DNA of 64,000 bases from Conchocele bisecta (lineage: Eukaryota; Mollusca; Bivalvia; Lucinida; Thyasiridae). The translations under genes and the position numbers were made by a program. The stretch lies in the NCBI GenBank assembly GCA_029237695.1, contig CM055266.1:12851805-12915804 (forward strand), in the 5' to 3' direction. Shown here one piece after another: positions 12,454-23,962 of the stretch. Below the pieces are notes generated by a model, which searched no databases, was not told where the DNA came from, and saw nothing but the letters and a program-made list of their open reading frames with translations. The number at the start of each line of letters is the position of its first letter. Positions within the stretch are counted from its first letter, which is position 1.

Positions 12454-12771
12454 TTAATTGTCGCACTTTCGCACTTTTGGTTTGGTGGGGAGGGTTTTTG
12501 GTTTGGTGTGCTTGGGGTTAGACTCTATCTCACTAATCGGTAGGTGTGAGATAATTGTCTTTCGCTTTGTCAGGAGCGATTTTGGTTTGGTTTTTGGGGT
12601 TTTGAGTTGTGAGCTCGGTTTGGTGGGCTTGGGTTTAGTGGGCTTGGGTTTAGACTCTTTCTCACTAATCAGTAGGTGTGAGATAATTGTCTTTCGTTTT
12701 GTCAGCCTCATATTTTTTGTGACAGACATCGTTTTTGTAGTGCTATATAATAGCAAATATACTTTTCTCAA
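12454..12771 (-). CDS. Small Lys/Pro/Thr-rich open frame, internally duplicated
   Basis: A 105-codon minus frame from ATG at 12771. It contains the block KRKTIISHL.ISE.ES.P twice (DNA copies at about 12515-12565 and 12645-12700), separated by KPTKPSSQLKTPKTKP. The word SSQLK and about 20 bp of DNA around it also occur in the PolB N-terminal region at 11800-11820, so it may be a duplicated scrap of the Polinton, or low-complexity sequence. No domain recognised. Confidence 0.3.
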   Translation of the reverse strand: MRKVYLLLYSTTKTMSVTKNMRLTKRKTIISHLLISEKESKPKPTKPKPTKPSSQLKTPKTKPKSLLTKRKTIISHLPISEIESNPKHTKPKTLPTKPKVRKCDN

Positions 12772-12927
12772 AAACGAAAATTAATTAATAATTATAAAGA
12801 GAGGTTGTATTCCTTCAATTGGGTGTATATTCAAAATTGGCTCTATTTATTTTCTCATTATTTTTGTAGTGCTATATAATAGCAAATATACTTTTCTCAA
12901 AAACGGAAATTAATTAATAATTATACA
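12733..12927. repeat. 65-bp direct duplication
   Basis: The block from TTTTTGTAGTGCTATATAAT to TTAATTAATAATTATA occurs at 12733-12797 and again at 12863-12927 with one change. On minus it supplies two TATATA boxes upstream of the 12454-12771 frame. Confidence 0.75.
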
Positions 12928-13485
12928 TTACGCAAACATTGTATTAGCGAGCCTACCTCACCAAATCCCCGGTTACCTATGTAAACAGCGGGTTTGATGA
13001 GGTTGGCGCAATAGGTAATGCGGTCAAATAGGTCACGATGCAGTGACTATTTTCAATCAATAACTTATGTTGTAAGCGATTGTAATGTGTATTTTCAATA
13101 TTTATATTATTAAAATGTATCATATCGGTACCCCTTTAAGTGATATTTGTATATTTTAAATGTAATGATGTTGTCATGAAGCGCATGAATATAAGTATTA
13201 ATTAATCCAGTTTATATTGAGGCAAATCACACAGCCTAAACACATAGTGCTGGAGTATAAACCATAGTATCGTATATTATTCATAAGATATCACTATTAA
13301 ACATTAATTACAATATGTATGCATATTATTAAAACAGTAGATGCTACCGCTGTTTCGCTGTATGTGATATTTATAACAAAATATTTTTTATTCGTCCGCG
13401 TACGGATTTCTGTCACACAAAGCGCCATTTTCAGTTCGTATTTTGACCTGTGAATATGAACCGGACTAAGTTTAAACAACGCTCG
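12925..13485. repeat. Dispersed repeat, copy 1 (copy 2 at 63500-64000)
   Basis: From TACATTA.GCAAACATTG onward this aligns base by base in the same orientation with 63500-64000, with only scattered substitutions and short indels; the second copy is cut by the window edge. Near the start, CCTCACCAAA pairs with TTTG(G/A)TGAGG and TTACCTAT with ATAGGTAA, forming a hairpin. No coding capacity. Likely a non-autonomous element of unknown class. Confidence 0.75.
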
Positions 13486-14354
13486 ATTCCGTCCAATTCA
13501 GATTTCTCTGCAGAATGTTCAGACTAACTACATATTAAGTAATGTTGCTAAATAAGTGTTAACGGCTGGAACATTGTTATCATTAAAAGGAAGAAACCAC
13601 AGTCGTATTATTGAAAAATAAGATTTACCTGAGACCTCATGGAGGCCGCCATTAATCCAGTGTAAACAATAGACCGTGTGATCCCATTTCCTGAGTAGCC
13701 CCCGCTTAGTGGAACGATGTGCTAATCATGATATTATGTTCCCCAATAATTGGAAACGGTTTGAATTTGTCGGTAAAAACTACGAAAGTCATAAAAAAAT
13801 AACGATGTATATTTAACATTGGATACGCTTAAACGGTATTACTCTCTCATCGGATCGTCAGTTGTCGTCGATAGCGATTTGACGTACTGATCTGGTCTTA
13901 ATTTATTGTCAACTTTCAACGCCATTTACAGAATATATGGTTAATTTTGGAAATAAATAACGGCAAATTACGATGACGTCTGCTCTGAAATATCTGTCAA
14001 CATGCGGACATAATTTAAGGAAATCGATTATATTTTAAGGCTATATCTGTGACTAATTACGAATTTATGTATGGTCTTTGGCTACACCCGACACATTACA
14101 CAGATCTAGTTGTAAATACACGTCGCTTTGTGTGGGGAAAAAATCGATAATGCGTAGTTGTGTGTGACGAGGTGTTGATCTGATGACACCACACAGCTGT
14201 GACCCTTAGGCAATGTTTTGAAATTGACTTGTCGTTTTGATGTGTGCCGCAACACCTCACTGTCGGAGACAACATGACAATTAACGATATACTCTCGATT
14301 ATACACAGATTTATTAGACGGCTGGTTATTTAAAATAAAGAGTAGTTCAGTACA
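13486..14354. other. No identifiable feature
   Basis: AT-rich. It may be the right part of the preceding dispersed repeat, whose other copy leaves the window. Short frames such as 14106-14306 on minus show no domain. Confidence 0.35.
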
Positions 14355-14360
14355 CCTTCG

Positions 14361-14578
14361 CCGATATTGTTTTTAGAAAATCAGTAATATTTTCCGGAAA
14401 TGGTGTTGAAAAGTTGACAAAAATTCTATCACCCGTATTTAGTTGTGCCGATATTGTTTTAATAAATCAGTAATCTTTTTTCCGTAAATGGTGTTGAAAA
14501 TTTACAAAATATATAGCCGCATTTCTCCGATATTCGTTTAGAAAATCACCAATATTTTCTGTAAATGGTGTTGACAGA
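14361..14578. repeat. Tandem repeat, three ~80-86-bp units
   Basis: Each unit runs (G)CCGATATTGTTTT.AGAAAATCAGTAAT.TTTTCCG.AAATGGTGTTGA.AA. Units start at about 14361, 14447 and 14527. Confidence 0.7.
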
Positions 14579-14824
14579 AAATGCAGCGTTCACGCGGAAT
14601 TCAAATTAAATACAAAATAATAATTTAATAAATAGACGCCGATGGCTACTGTGTTTGCGGCCAGTGAATTCTGATCGTGGTAGCCACAGGCGCAGTTCGA
14701 ACAGTGTTGTGAGGACAATAATTATTTCAAATTCATAAAAAAATGTTTGCTGTCCGAAAATTAATTAATTGTGACAGCCAAAAAAAAAAGATTTTGGGAC
14801 AGTAAAACATTATATGGTATAGAC

Positions 14825-14935
14825 AGTATAGACAGTACCTCAAACTTAAAAAAACAGTAACAAACTGTCTGTGTATATATTACTTAAACTTAAAACATCA
14901 GTAACAAACTGTCTGTGTATATATTACTTAAAGAC
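14825..14935. repeat. Tandem duplication of a ~50-bp unit
   Basis: CAGTAACAAACTGTCTGTGT plus ATATATTACTTAAA is present twice in a row (about 14856 and 14898). A short GTATAGACA duplication lies just before it. Confidence 0.7.
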
Positions 14936-15056
14936 AGACACTTTAATTGTTGGTAAGTTTCTATCAATTTATAGGTATTTTTATTAAAATCATAAAATTG
15001 TGAAAATATTAAAAAATATTAAAATCACAAAAATAATATATATGGAGAATTTCTTT

Positions 15057-15160
15057 TTATACCACGTCGAGGTTTGAACCCCCGACCCTTTCGGGAATCG
15101 GTAATTAAATCATTGAAATCGGCGACCTTAACCTCACGACTGTTGCGCCATTTATGACAA
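15057..15160 (-). repeat. tRNA-like sequence (tRNA-derived SINE head)
   Basis: On minus, AGTCGTGAGGTTAAGG resembles the 5' half of a class II (Ser/Leu) tRNA, and GGTCGGGGGTTCAAACC is a good T arm with a B box. A CCGATTCCCGAAAGGGTCGG segment lies between them. The D arm is incomplete and no anticodon stem folds cleanly, so this is a tRNA-derived SINE or pseudo-tRNA. Confidence 0.5.
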
Positions 15161-15442
15161 TCACTGTTATACAGAAGTGCTATCAGTATTACGCCACCAT
15201 TTGAACGTAATAATTATTAAATTATTTGCAACTCCATCAACAACAATATCGTTACAGAGATACGCTATTGAAACAACATGTATTATTACCCATAACATAA
15301 CAAAGTAATGTATCATTATATATCACAGGAGATAGCTTAAAACTATATATCCTAATCATAAACAGAACAATCCGCTTGGCTCGTATGAAAATAGTTCGCG
15401 TGATATTGATTATCTCCCTTGCCGAAAGTAGTTCAGTGATTT

Positions 15443-15695
15443 ATTAATTCCAAATAAGACGTGTTTGCGTAATGAATATTCAACGGATTTTGATGAAATA
15501 TGGCGCTGCAAACGCGTCTTCAAGAGCTGCATTTGGTGGTCAATGGAGTTCGGCACAGACTTATGTCGTTTTTTCGAAGAATCTATTCTTCGTAAAAACG
15601 ACAGAAGTTTGGGCGAAAATACAGAGACCACCAAATGCAGCTTCACAAGACGCGTTTGATGCTCCATATTTCATCAAAATCCGTTACGTAATAAG
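15443..15695. mobile_element. Near-perfect hairpin element (~250 bp)
   Basis: Arm 15470-15568 (ACGGATTTTGATGAAATATG ... GTCGTTTTTTCGAAGAATC) is the inverse complement of 15573-15690, with almost no loop. This is a foldback MITE; its RNA would form a long hairpin. Both strands are open across it only because of the symmetry. Confidence 0.75.
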
Positions 15696-15699
15696 GACA

Positions 15700-16305
15700 A
15701 TATAAAAGAATACGTACTTTGAATCAGATGGATTCTGGAAGTTTCAGTACTTGTTGTTGTTTTTAGTACCACGCGATCATACACCTTTAGTTTAGGATAG
15801 TTACAATATTGCATTCCCTTCTGACTTTATTTGGATATAATATCGATCCGGTTTACTACTAGCAAAATCATAGATTTTCGGTAAAAAGCGCACGTACTGT
15901 TTTGAATATATTACATATTACATGTGAGCTGCCACGTAACAAAATAGACCTTACGACGTGTGGGAACAGCGGAATCCCAGATCAGACTGCGCATACATCC
16001 GCGCAGTCTTGATCAGGATTCACGGTGGTTGCCAGTCAATTTAACGTCGTTGATGCCACAGGGTACGTAATTTTGCTGGGCAAACTTATTGAAAGTCCGA
16101 TTAAGTGCAGAGGCGTCCCGTAACAGAGGCGGCTCTCTACCAAATCTGACTTTCTGTAAGTTTTCCCACCACAACTTCCTAGAGCCTATGGTTTATGCAC
16201 ACAAATAATAGTTTAACAAGTCTGTTGAGTAACAGAATACAATTTACCCGCCGCCGGCATATATGTCATATACTGACTGGCCATGATAACAGAAGTAATA
16301 GTCAT
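15700..16305. other. Mostly featureless; one hairpin motif
   Basis: The only structure seen is at 15975-16015, where CAGATCAGACTGCGC pairs with GCGCAGTCTTGATC. It belongs to the GATC hairpin group also seen at 1570-1790. Confidence 0.35.
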
Positions 16306-17265
16306 AGCTCGCGGATTATCTCCTCGTACATGCGGACGAACCGTGATCTAACTTATACTTAACCATCCAAGACACGTTACACGTACCTGTGATTACACCC
16401 GCTGATCTCTAACTCAGGAAGTTAACGGAGCTGTTGACTTGTTTATATGTTTATCCTTTGTGTGATTACTTTGGTTGCTTTTTAGCATTTATATTTTGAA
16501 ATGCCACCAATAGTTTAGCTGATCATGTGTAGTGTTATTTTGTTCGCATCCACGGTTTGAGAGACGTTGTCGGACACATTATAGTCAATGTATCACATCA
16601 CACAATTCCGCAAATAAACTGTTACATGAAAATGACACGTGGTTTGCATTTTGTTTCAGTAATCCCGTTTTGGATATGGTATGGGATGTAGCGAATGTAC
16701 ACGAAAAACACTTACTGTCTGTTCCACGTTTTGCTGCCAACGAACTTTGGGCAATTAAACACATTCAATCTTAAAAATATTTAAGTACTTTTTCATTAAT
16801 AACAAAAAAGTCACCCTCCCTATTTTTTTATTTCATAAAATTCCATCAAATATTGATTTTATTGTGAACAATTGTTATATTTTTTAGATTTAATGTGTTT
16901 AATAGACAAACGTTCGTCGGCAGAAAAAAGTGGAAAACACAGTATGTCAATCTTGCCCAGATTATCACCGTGACAGTGTCAACTTGCGACCAAGCAATTG
17001 ATTGTCTGAGCCTGCGCTGTAGCACAGCTCAGGCTCAGCAATCAAATTGCTTAATTTCGAGCAAAACTATGAAAGTATTTTGAAATAAAGAAACTAATGG
17101 CAAGATTAGCGCACGCTGACAGTAGTGTACATGTGCGTTAGTGTGTCCATGGTGTTGTGTTGCCTTCCAACTTTGTTTGTTTTACACCGGCTACGAGAGT
17201 GTGTTCGTTGCCACAGATGGATGCGTAAGAGTGGTCCTGGATGTGTGAGGAAACCAGAGAACCTG
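16306..17265 (+). mobile_element. ~1-kb dispersed element with internal hairpin, copy 1
   Basis: An inverted copy spans 45167-46138 and a partial copy 59225-59455. The outer end is AGCTCGCGGATTATCTCCTC. In the middle, ACTGTCTGTTCCACGTTTTG...CACATT.AATCTTA (16717-16775) is inverse to TTAGATTTAATGTGTTTAAT...CCACAGT-like sequence at 16885-16945. A second hairpin, TGAGCCTG.GCTGTAGCACAGC.CAGGCTCA, lies at 17008-17036. No transposase; probably non-autonomous. Confidence 0.65.
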
Positions 17266-17625
17266 GAGAAAACTCACTCATTTCCTTAATGTTTTACGTC
17301 ATTTACATTTCTGTCAATATGTTTCATGACAGCACATCTTCGTTGGTACAAAATCACATGGCTTGTCTCATATGACGTCACCGACTGCTCCAGTCGAGGA
17401 TCGCGGATTACGCTCACCGGACAACCGCAGTGCTTTCCTTTCACCAGACACATAGTACAGTAGTCTCTTTAAACCGGACACCCCGGCACGCCAGTGTTTC
17501 GTTTAGACGGGTTTCACTGTAATTGATGTTGTTGAACCTTATATGTCACAGAAACGAATATATCACACGTGTGAAGTATTCATGCGAATGCGTCATACAT
17601 TTCGGTGAATACTGGCCGAATTCCC
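17266..17625. other. No identifiable gene
   Basis: It starts with a GGAAACCAGAGAACCTGGAG word that resembles a GGAAACCGGAGTACCCGGGG word at 56633-56655. Nothing else is recognisable. Confidence 0.35.
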
Positions 17626-17629
17626 AATG

Positions 17630-19530
17630 TTGAATGTTAACCTAACCCTAGCAGCACTTTTCATACTCTAAGGTTTATCCCTTAGATTATCACTACCTGT
17701 GGTACTTTACACACCCCTAGGATTATTATTATTATTACTAAACTACTTTGATAGAGATTCCCTAATTTTGACTGCTAACCTTACCTAACAACGCTTTCCA
17801 TCCCCTAAGGCTTATCCATATTTTTTGTTAAACCTAACCCTACCTATATTACTAGACACTACCTATATTACTAGACACTACCTATATTACTAGACACATC
17901 CCTAGCATTATTATTATTACTTAGCAATTTTTGACAAGATCCGCTAATTTTGACTGCTGACCTAACCTTAATTTTGAATGTTAACCTAACCATAGCAGTT
18001 TTCATACTCTAAGGCTTATCCCTAATTTTAAATGATAACTAACCTGAGTGCTAGTCATCCGTTTATGTGTATCACACTACCTATGTGTATCACACTACCT
18101 ATGTGTATCACACTACCTATGGTACTAGATACATCCCTAGGATTATAATTACAATGTCACCACTTTGTGTATAATTGTGTATAATTTTATGTTTACAGTG
18201 TAGATCCTGATGAGCCGGCTCACTAAGTACTATCTCAGCTGGATCTGCATTGGTTTATCTTATTATTTTTTGATGCAGGAATCAGACAACACATTCCTCT
18301 TTTCTAAATTAATCGGGATATATTTTTTATAATAATTAATATGGTTGTAAAAATAAAAAATAAAACATTTTGTAAAAAAAATTAATTAAAATATTTTTAA
18401 AAAAAATAAATATTATTATTATTTTTTTTATTATAACATCAGGGGTGGTGATATTGTAAACTTGAAATTTGAACTATTGTATGCATTGTTATACATGTTT
18501 TTAGCCATGTTATATTGTTGTGTATACACGATAGATGCTAAATAGGTGCAAATTATGCAGTATGGTTTGTTTATTTATTCAGTATTCAATATACAGTGTG
18601 AGTTAGTTTAATTATTCTGTTTTCCATATTGAGCTAACCCTTATGCTATTCATCTCCTACTTTTGACTGTTGACATTAAACCCTAGTACTACTCACACCC
18701 CTAAGTCCTAACTATACCTTTATTACTAGACACATTCCCTACAATTATTACTATTACTTAACATTTTTTGGACAAGATACCCTAATTTGATATGATAGCC
18801 GTACCCTAATGCTTTCAATCCCCTAAGGCTTATCCTTATTTTTAAATATTGACCTAACCCCTACCTATATTACTAGACACATCCCTAGGATTATTATTAT
18901 TTACTCAACAAATTTTGACAAGATCCCTGTTTTTGAATGCAGACCTAATCACAATTTTGAATGTTAACCTAACCCTAGCACTTTTCATACTCTAAGGCTT
19001 ATCCCTAATTTTGACTGCTAACTAACCTGAGTTAGCTGTCGTCCTCTTAGGATTATCACTACCTGTGGTACTTGACACATCCCTAGGATTATTATTATCA
19101 TTACTTAACTACTTTGATAGAGATTCCCTAATTTTGACTGCTAACCTTACCCTAACGCTTTCCATCCCCTTAGGCTTATCCATATTTTTAAATGTTAAAC
19201 CTATCCCTACCTATATTACTAGACACTACCTATATTACTAGACACATCCCTAGGATTATTATTATTACTCAGCAATTTTTGACTAGAGCCCCTAATTTTG
19301 ACTGCTGACCTAACCCTAATTTTGAATGTTAACCTAACCCTAGCGGTTTTCATACTCTAGGGCTTATCCCTAATTTTAACTGATAACTAACCTGAGTGCT
19401 AGTCGTCCTCTTATACGTATCACTACCTATGGTACTAGATACATCCCTAGGATTATAATTACAAAACTATTTTGATGGAGATTCCCTAAATTTGACCGCT
19501 GACATAATCCTAATGCTTTTCATTTATCTT
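17630..19530. repeat. Higher-order tandem array, ~350-bp unit
   Basis: The phrase TGTTAACCTAACC.TAGCA.TTTTCATACTCTAAGGCTTATCC recurs at about 17630, 17978, 18963 and 19327 (steps of 348 and 364). It is interleaved with ACCTATATTACTAGACAC (itself duplicated in tandem at 17845-17900 and 19205-19245), CATCCCTAGGATTATTATT, and GATTCCCTAATTTTGACTGC. An AT-rich segment at 18280-18600 splits the array. A TGTATCACACTACCTATG triplet lies at 18067-18120. Confidence 0.7.
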
Positions 19531-20339
19531 AACATTAGAAACATATAGTTTTGCACCTGTTTGGATTATTTACAATGTAATTGTATTATTTACAATGTAA
19601 TCGGTTTTTTTTTTTTATTTTTCTAACTTCGGTGATTTTGTAACTGATTCAGTGTGATCATGGTACATTAAAAACTTTTCACTACACCTGCATACTAATG
19701 GTAATATCTTCTTACGTGGGCGTGCAGGGTTCGTGCACGTATACAACGTTAACACGCCATTTTTGTCTCCCAAGGACAAAACCGTATACATAATTATCTG
19801 TTATTGTTTTCAACATAATATTGCCATATATTGTGATATTGTACGATATTTCAAATTGGCTATGTTATGTGAGAAATGTCACTCCTTTACATCGGAATTT
19901 CTGACCTTTACCATGATCACAGAAGCAACAGAAGTGAAGTTTATAATATTTTGACATTATATTATTGTAACATATAATCTATGATATGAGTTAGTAACGT
20001 GATTTTTCCAGCATTTAAAACCTTATTAAATCCTAACCACATGATATACAGTATGCTAATTTACAATACTACTCACCGTAATGTTGACAATACAACATGC
20101 AACTCCTGCTAACATTGTACATTTTCAAATACTAACTTCGATTGACCATATTTAACCATTATTTATTTTATCACATGGCTTTGTAACACCGTATTTACTG
20201 TTATGCCACTTTTAATCATAATATATTAACTAAATTTATCTATAATACACCCTATTATACATATTTGGAACAGTTGCGTTGCGGGTTCACATTTATGATG
20301 GTTTTATTTTGCAAATAGAAATGTAATTTCAATTATTGT
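19531..20339. other. No identifiable feature up to the gap
   Basis: AT-rich, no coding signal beyond a random 73-codon frame at 19733-19954, and no repeat I can match. Confidence 0.35.
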
Positions 20340-20839
20340 NNNNNNNNNNNNNNNNNNNNNNNNNNNNNNNNNNNNNNNNNNNNNNNNNNNNNNNNNNNNN
20401 NNNNNNNNNNNNNNNNNNNNNNNNNNNNNNNNNNNNNNNNNNNNNNNNNNNNNNNNNNNNNNNNNNNNNNNNNNNNNNNNNNNNNNNNNNNNNNNNNNNN
20501 NNNNNNNNNNNNNNNNNNNNNNNNNNNNNNNNNNNNNNNNNNNNNNNNNNNNNNNNNNNNNNNNNNNNNNNNNNNNNNNNNNNNNNNNNNNNNNNNNNNN
20601 NNNNNNNNNNNNNNNNNNNNNNNNNNNNNNNNNNNNNNNNNNNNNNNNNNNNNNNNNNNNNNNNNNNNNNNNNNNNNNNNNNNNNNNNNNNNNNNNNNNN
20701 NNNNNNNNNNNNNNNNNNNNNNNNNNNNNNNNNNNNNNNNNNNNNNNNNNNNNNNNNNNNNNNNNNNNNNNNNNNNNNNNNNNNNNNNNNNNNNNNNNNN
20801 NNNNNNNNNNNNNNNNNNNNNNNNNNNNNNNNNNNNNNN
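20340..20839. other. Assembly gap (500 N)
   Basis: Exactly 500 unknown bases, a fixed-size scaffold gap, so the true distance is unknown. Any reading frame running through it is meaningless. Confidence 1.
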
Positions 20840-20998
20840 CCATTTTTGTCACAATTTGAAACAGTTTTTCAATACTCAAACTGATTGAAATACATCCGTA
20901 TTTGTCTTTGAAAATAAGCAGACATTTAACGTTGTGTATAGAGTTGTTTAATTACTGAAAAGTGCAGCTTCATCATCAATAGTATTGAACATATGATC

Positions 20999-21495
20999 AT
21001 TTTGGCGGCCATTTGGATATATAATTATATAATTGTATACCTGGATATGTATATGTTATCAAATGATTTGATGTGTGTACCTCAAACTGGTATGTATACA
21101 TGTAGTAGGTGCATGAAATGCTGTTTATAACAACTCTATACGGTAAAGAATAGAACAAAACAAGAACGTTTTGGCGGCCATTTTGACTGTTCTGACAATT
21201 GTGGAAGGATATTGCATCACTATATCATGTTTTTCCATTTAGTTGTGAGAGAAAGTAATGTATATGGGTTTCAACTTTATGAATGTCAGTATTTGTTCGT
21301 AACAACACACGACTCACAGAAAAATGTTGTAAAACAGCCTATTTCGGCAGCCATTTTGAAATATATTGCCATTTACGGATGTAATTAAATGTAAGATGTA
21401 TTCTAAATCATTTTACATTCAAATTATGACTTAATTATAGCAATTTACCCGGTTAATACAACACTATAATACTGTTCGGCGGCCATCTTGTAAAC
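20999..21495. repeat. Four degenerate ~130-175-bp repeats with GGCGGCCATTTTG
   Basis: TTTTGGCGGCCATTTGG (about 21000), TTTTGGCGGCCATTTTG (21169), TTTCGGCAGCCATTTTG (21342) and TTCGGCGGCCATCTTG (21474) sit at similar spacing, separated by AT-rich sequence that is weakly alike (ATAACAACTC / GTAACAACAC). The reverse, CAAGATGGCCGCC, matches the YY1 consensus; lone matches also occur at 13645 and 23970. Confidence 0.55.
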
Positions 21496-21629
21496 TGGCC
21501 GCAATTTGTTCATCCAGCGGCTTTTTGAGCGCAGACAACCAGTATTGATAGAAAATAGGCTACTGAATCCGAAAATCATACTCACCAAAAATCCCACATG
21601 GGGGAGGGTGGGGGGTTATTGTCGGTCTA

Positions 21630-21835
21630 TAACTAGCTAACCTATCATCAGCATTGTCATCGTTAATACCACCAGCCTTCAGTATTGCGTGGATCATCGC
21701 AAAGCATTCTGGTTCATCTAGATCACACGGAGGTCCATCATCGCCGTCGTCGTCGTCGTCATATCCTGACTGTTCGCCGTTTCCACTGTCTTCAATGCGC
21801 GTTCCAGCGCCGCTAGCTCCGCGTCATCTTAATCT
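21630..21835 (-). pseudogene. Possible acidic protein fragment
   Basis: On minus, a segment reads as an Asp/Glu-rich peptide: GYDDDDDGDDGPP followed by CDLDEPECFAMIHAILKAGG. A preceding frame gives DDAELAALERALKTVE. The composition looks protein-like, with alternating helix and acidic tract, but there are stops on both sides and a frame change. Possibly one broken exon of an unidentified mobile-element protein. Confidence 0.25.
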
Positions 21836-21884
21836 TGGGACACCGTGGCTAGTGGGTTTTATAATTGAAACCAGAAATGTGATT

Positions 21885-21960
21885 GTGTAGCTAAGAAGAT
21901 GCGCGATATCTCATGAAAATATTACAAATTTACGATATTTTCCGTAAAGGACGTCAAATG
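21885..21960. repeat. Short dispersed repeat (copies at 22425-22495 minus and 26358-26420)
   Basis: ATATCTCATGAAAA.TATT.ACAAA.TTTAC.AT..TTTC.GTAAA is shared by 21905-21950 and 26375-26415. Its inverse, with TTTCTTGAAAAATCGCACATCTTCTTGCTCTTAGGTAC, lies at 22425-22495. Confidence 0.45.
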
Positions 21961-22064
21961 TTGATGACATTTTCACAGCACATGCGGAATGCCTTTCCAC
22001 ATTTGCTCTCTTGTGGTTGATTGGGAGCATGCGATGTGTAATTTAACGATCGGGATTCATACAT

Positions 22065-22395
22065 ACCGGAATCCAGACCGGAGACCTGGGTTGGCCCTCA
22101 GATACGTATTTGGCATTCTTGTATCGGAGAGTTGAATCTGGTTATACCCGTAATATGAGTAATATGATTATTCATAATCCTATTACTTTTATGGTACGGG
22201 TGTGGTATGGACCTGTCACTAGGTCAGGTTATACAAATTTCAGGGCTGAATATATTTCTTTTCGATGTAATATTCCGTTTTGATTTTGGTATTTCCCCCA
22301 AATCAACCGATTCAATGCGGGATCGAACCCGTTGGTTCGGTCTTAAATGACATTAGCTGTTGATAAGCCGTTAAATACCAATACAGCAAATACAC
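22065..22395 (+). repeat. SINE-like retroposon, copy 2
   Basis: Same blocks as 6575-6957: GGTTGGCCCTCAGATACG, GGGCTGAATATAT, then GGATCGAACCCGTTGG (B-box match), and CATTAGCTGTTGATAAGCCG with a TTAAATACCAATACAGCAAATAC tail. Confidence 0.6.
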
Positions 22396-22878
22396 ATTTT
22401 GTCAACATTCGACAGAAACATTTACAGAAAATATCACAATTTCTGAAAACATTTTTCTTGAAAAATCGCACATCTTCTTGCTCTTAGGTACAAAATCGCG
22501 TGGCTCGTCTCATATACGGACCAACATGCGATTATTTGGGACTAGCTGACTGGGGAGTACGGCTTTTGTGATCAGCTCAGCCCAGCCTGTGCTCACGGGC
22601 AGTAGGATCAGGGTCTGCACTGTTGGTATATATGGTTCAATATCCGACTATTTGGGACTGGCGGAATGGTGAGTACGACTTTTGCGACCAGTGTAGACCC
22701 AGATCAGCATGCGCATACGATCAGTGCCTGCACTGTTGGTATTCAGTCAGTGAGTGAAACACACGTGCGCAGGTTCTACAAAACAGTTTCGTCCAATTTT
22801 ATGCAGAAAAAGAGGCATATCAATGAGATTGTCATAACCCGTCATGTGAGATGGGTCACGATAAAGGTGGATACAAAC

Positions 22879-23178
22879 TTCAGTAGCCTATTTCATCAAC
22901 ATGGCAAAGAATACTTCGCTAGACAAAGTATACTTTGAGAGAGAACTTTTCAATTTAAGGTTCGTTTATTAATTTTTTATTATACTGAATTTATTACATT
23001 ACATGATAATGTAATACATTCAGTATAATAATTCTGCATACTTTTAATCATCAACTATATGCAATATTTAAGTTCTATATGACATAATGCATTTCGGGAA
23101 AAATAAAGATTACTCCCTCAAACTATACTTTACTAGATAAGTATACTTTGCAATTTTGATGAAATCGCCTACTGAGCA
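22879..23178. mobile_element. MITE (TIR GTAGCCTATTTCATCAACAT), copy A
   Basis: The terminal inverted repeat contains AAAGTATACTTTG words. The centre is a palindrome of TTATACTGAAT, ATTACATTA and its inverse. Duplicated copy at 23688-23962; independent copy at 58712-59012. Confidence 0.75.
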
Positions 23179-23687
23179 GAGATATTCAAGATGACCACCA
23201 ACTATTATAAATCCATATTCTATTTCCCCTTAATTGCGTCATTCCGAATCACATGCATAATATCACTGTCAAACAATCATGATATTTTCAGATGTTTTTT
23301 TCTTCACACTTGTGCAAAATCGCGTGGCTTGTCTCATATACGGACCAATATGCGATTATTTGGGACTAGCTGACTGGGGAGTACGGCTTTTGTGCTCACG
23401 GGCAGTAGGATCAGGGTCTGCACTGTTGGTATATATGGTTCAATATCCGACTATTTGGGACTGGCGGAATGGTTAGTACGACTTTTGCGACCAGTGTAGA
23501 CCCAGATCAGCATGCGCATACGATCAGTGCCTGCACTGGTGGTATTCAGTCCGTGAGTGAAACATACGTGCTCAGGTTCTACAAAACAGTTTCGTCTAAT
23601 TGTATGCAGAAAAAGAGGCATATCAATGAGATTGTCATAACCCGTCATGTGAGATGGGTCACGATAGAGGTGGATACAAACTTCAGT

Positions 23688-23962
23688 AGCCTATTTCATC
23701 AACATGGCAAAGTATACTTCGCTGGCAAAGTATACTTTGAGGAAGAAATTTTCAATTTAAGGTTAAATTTATTAATTTTTCTTATACTGAATTTATTACA
23801 TTACATTATAATGTAATAAATTCAGTATAATAATTCTGCATACTTTTAATCATCAACTATATGACATAATGCATTTTCGGAAGAATAAATGATTACTCCC
23901 TCAAACTATACTTTACTAGATAAGTATACTTTGCAATTTTGATGAAATCGACTACTGAGCAG
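23688..23962. mobile_element. MITE (same family), copy B
   Basis: Duplicate of copy A within the second segmental unit, with the same central palindrome and TIRs. It lacks a short AT stretch present in A. Confidence 0.75.

Noticed and set aside
15057..15160. Functional tRNA gene on minus
   Set aside because: Good T arm, but the D arm and anticodon stem do not form and no anticodon can be read with confidence.
17630..19530. Telomeric repeats (CCTAACCCTAA words)
   Set aside because: The words are isolated parts of a ~350-bp unit; no run of (TTAGGG)n is present.
20304..20884. Long open frames over 20304-20884 and 55104-55982
   Set aside because: They consist almost entirely of the two 500-N gaps.
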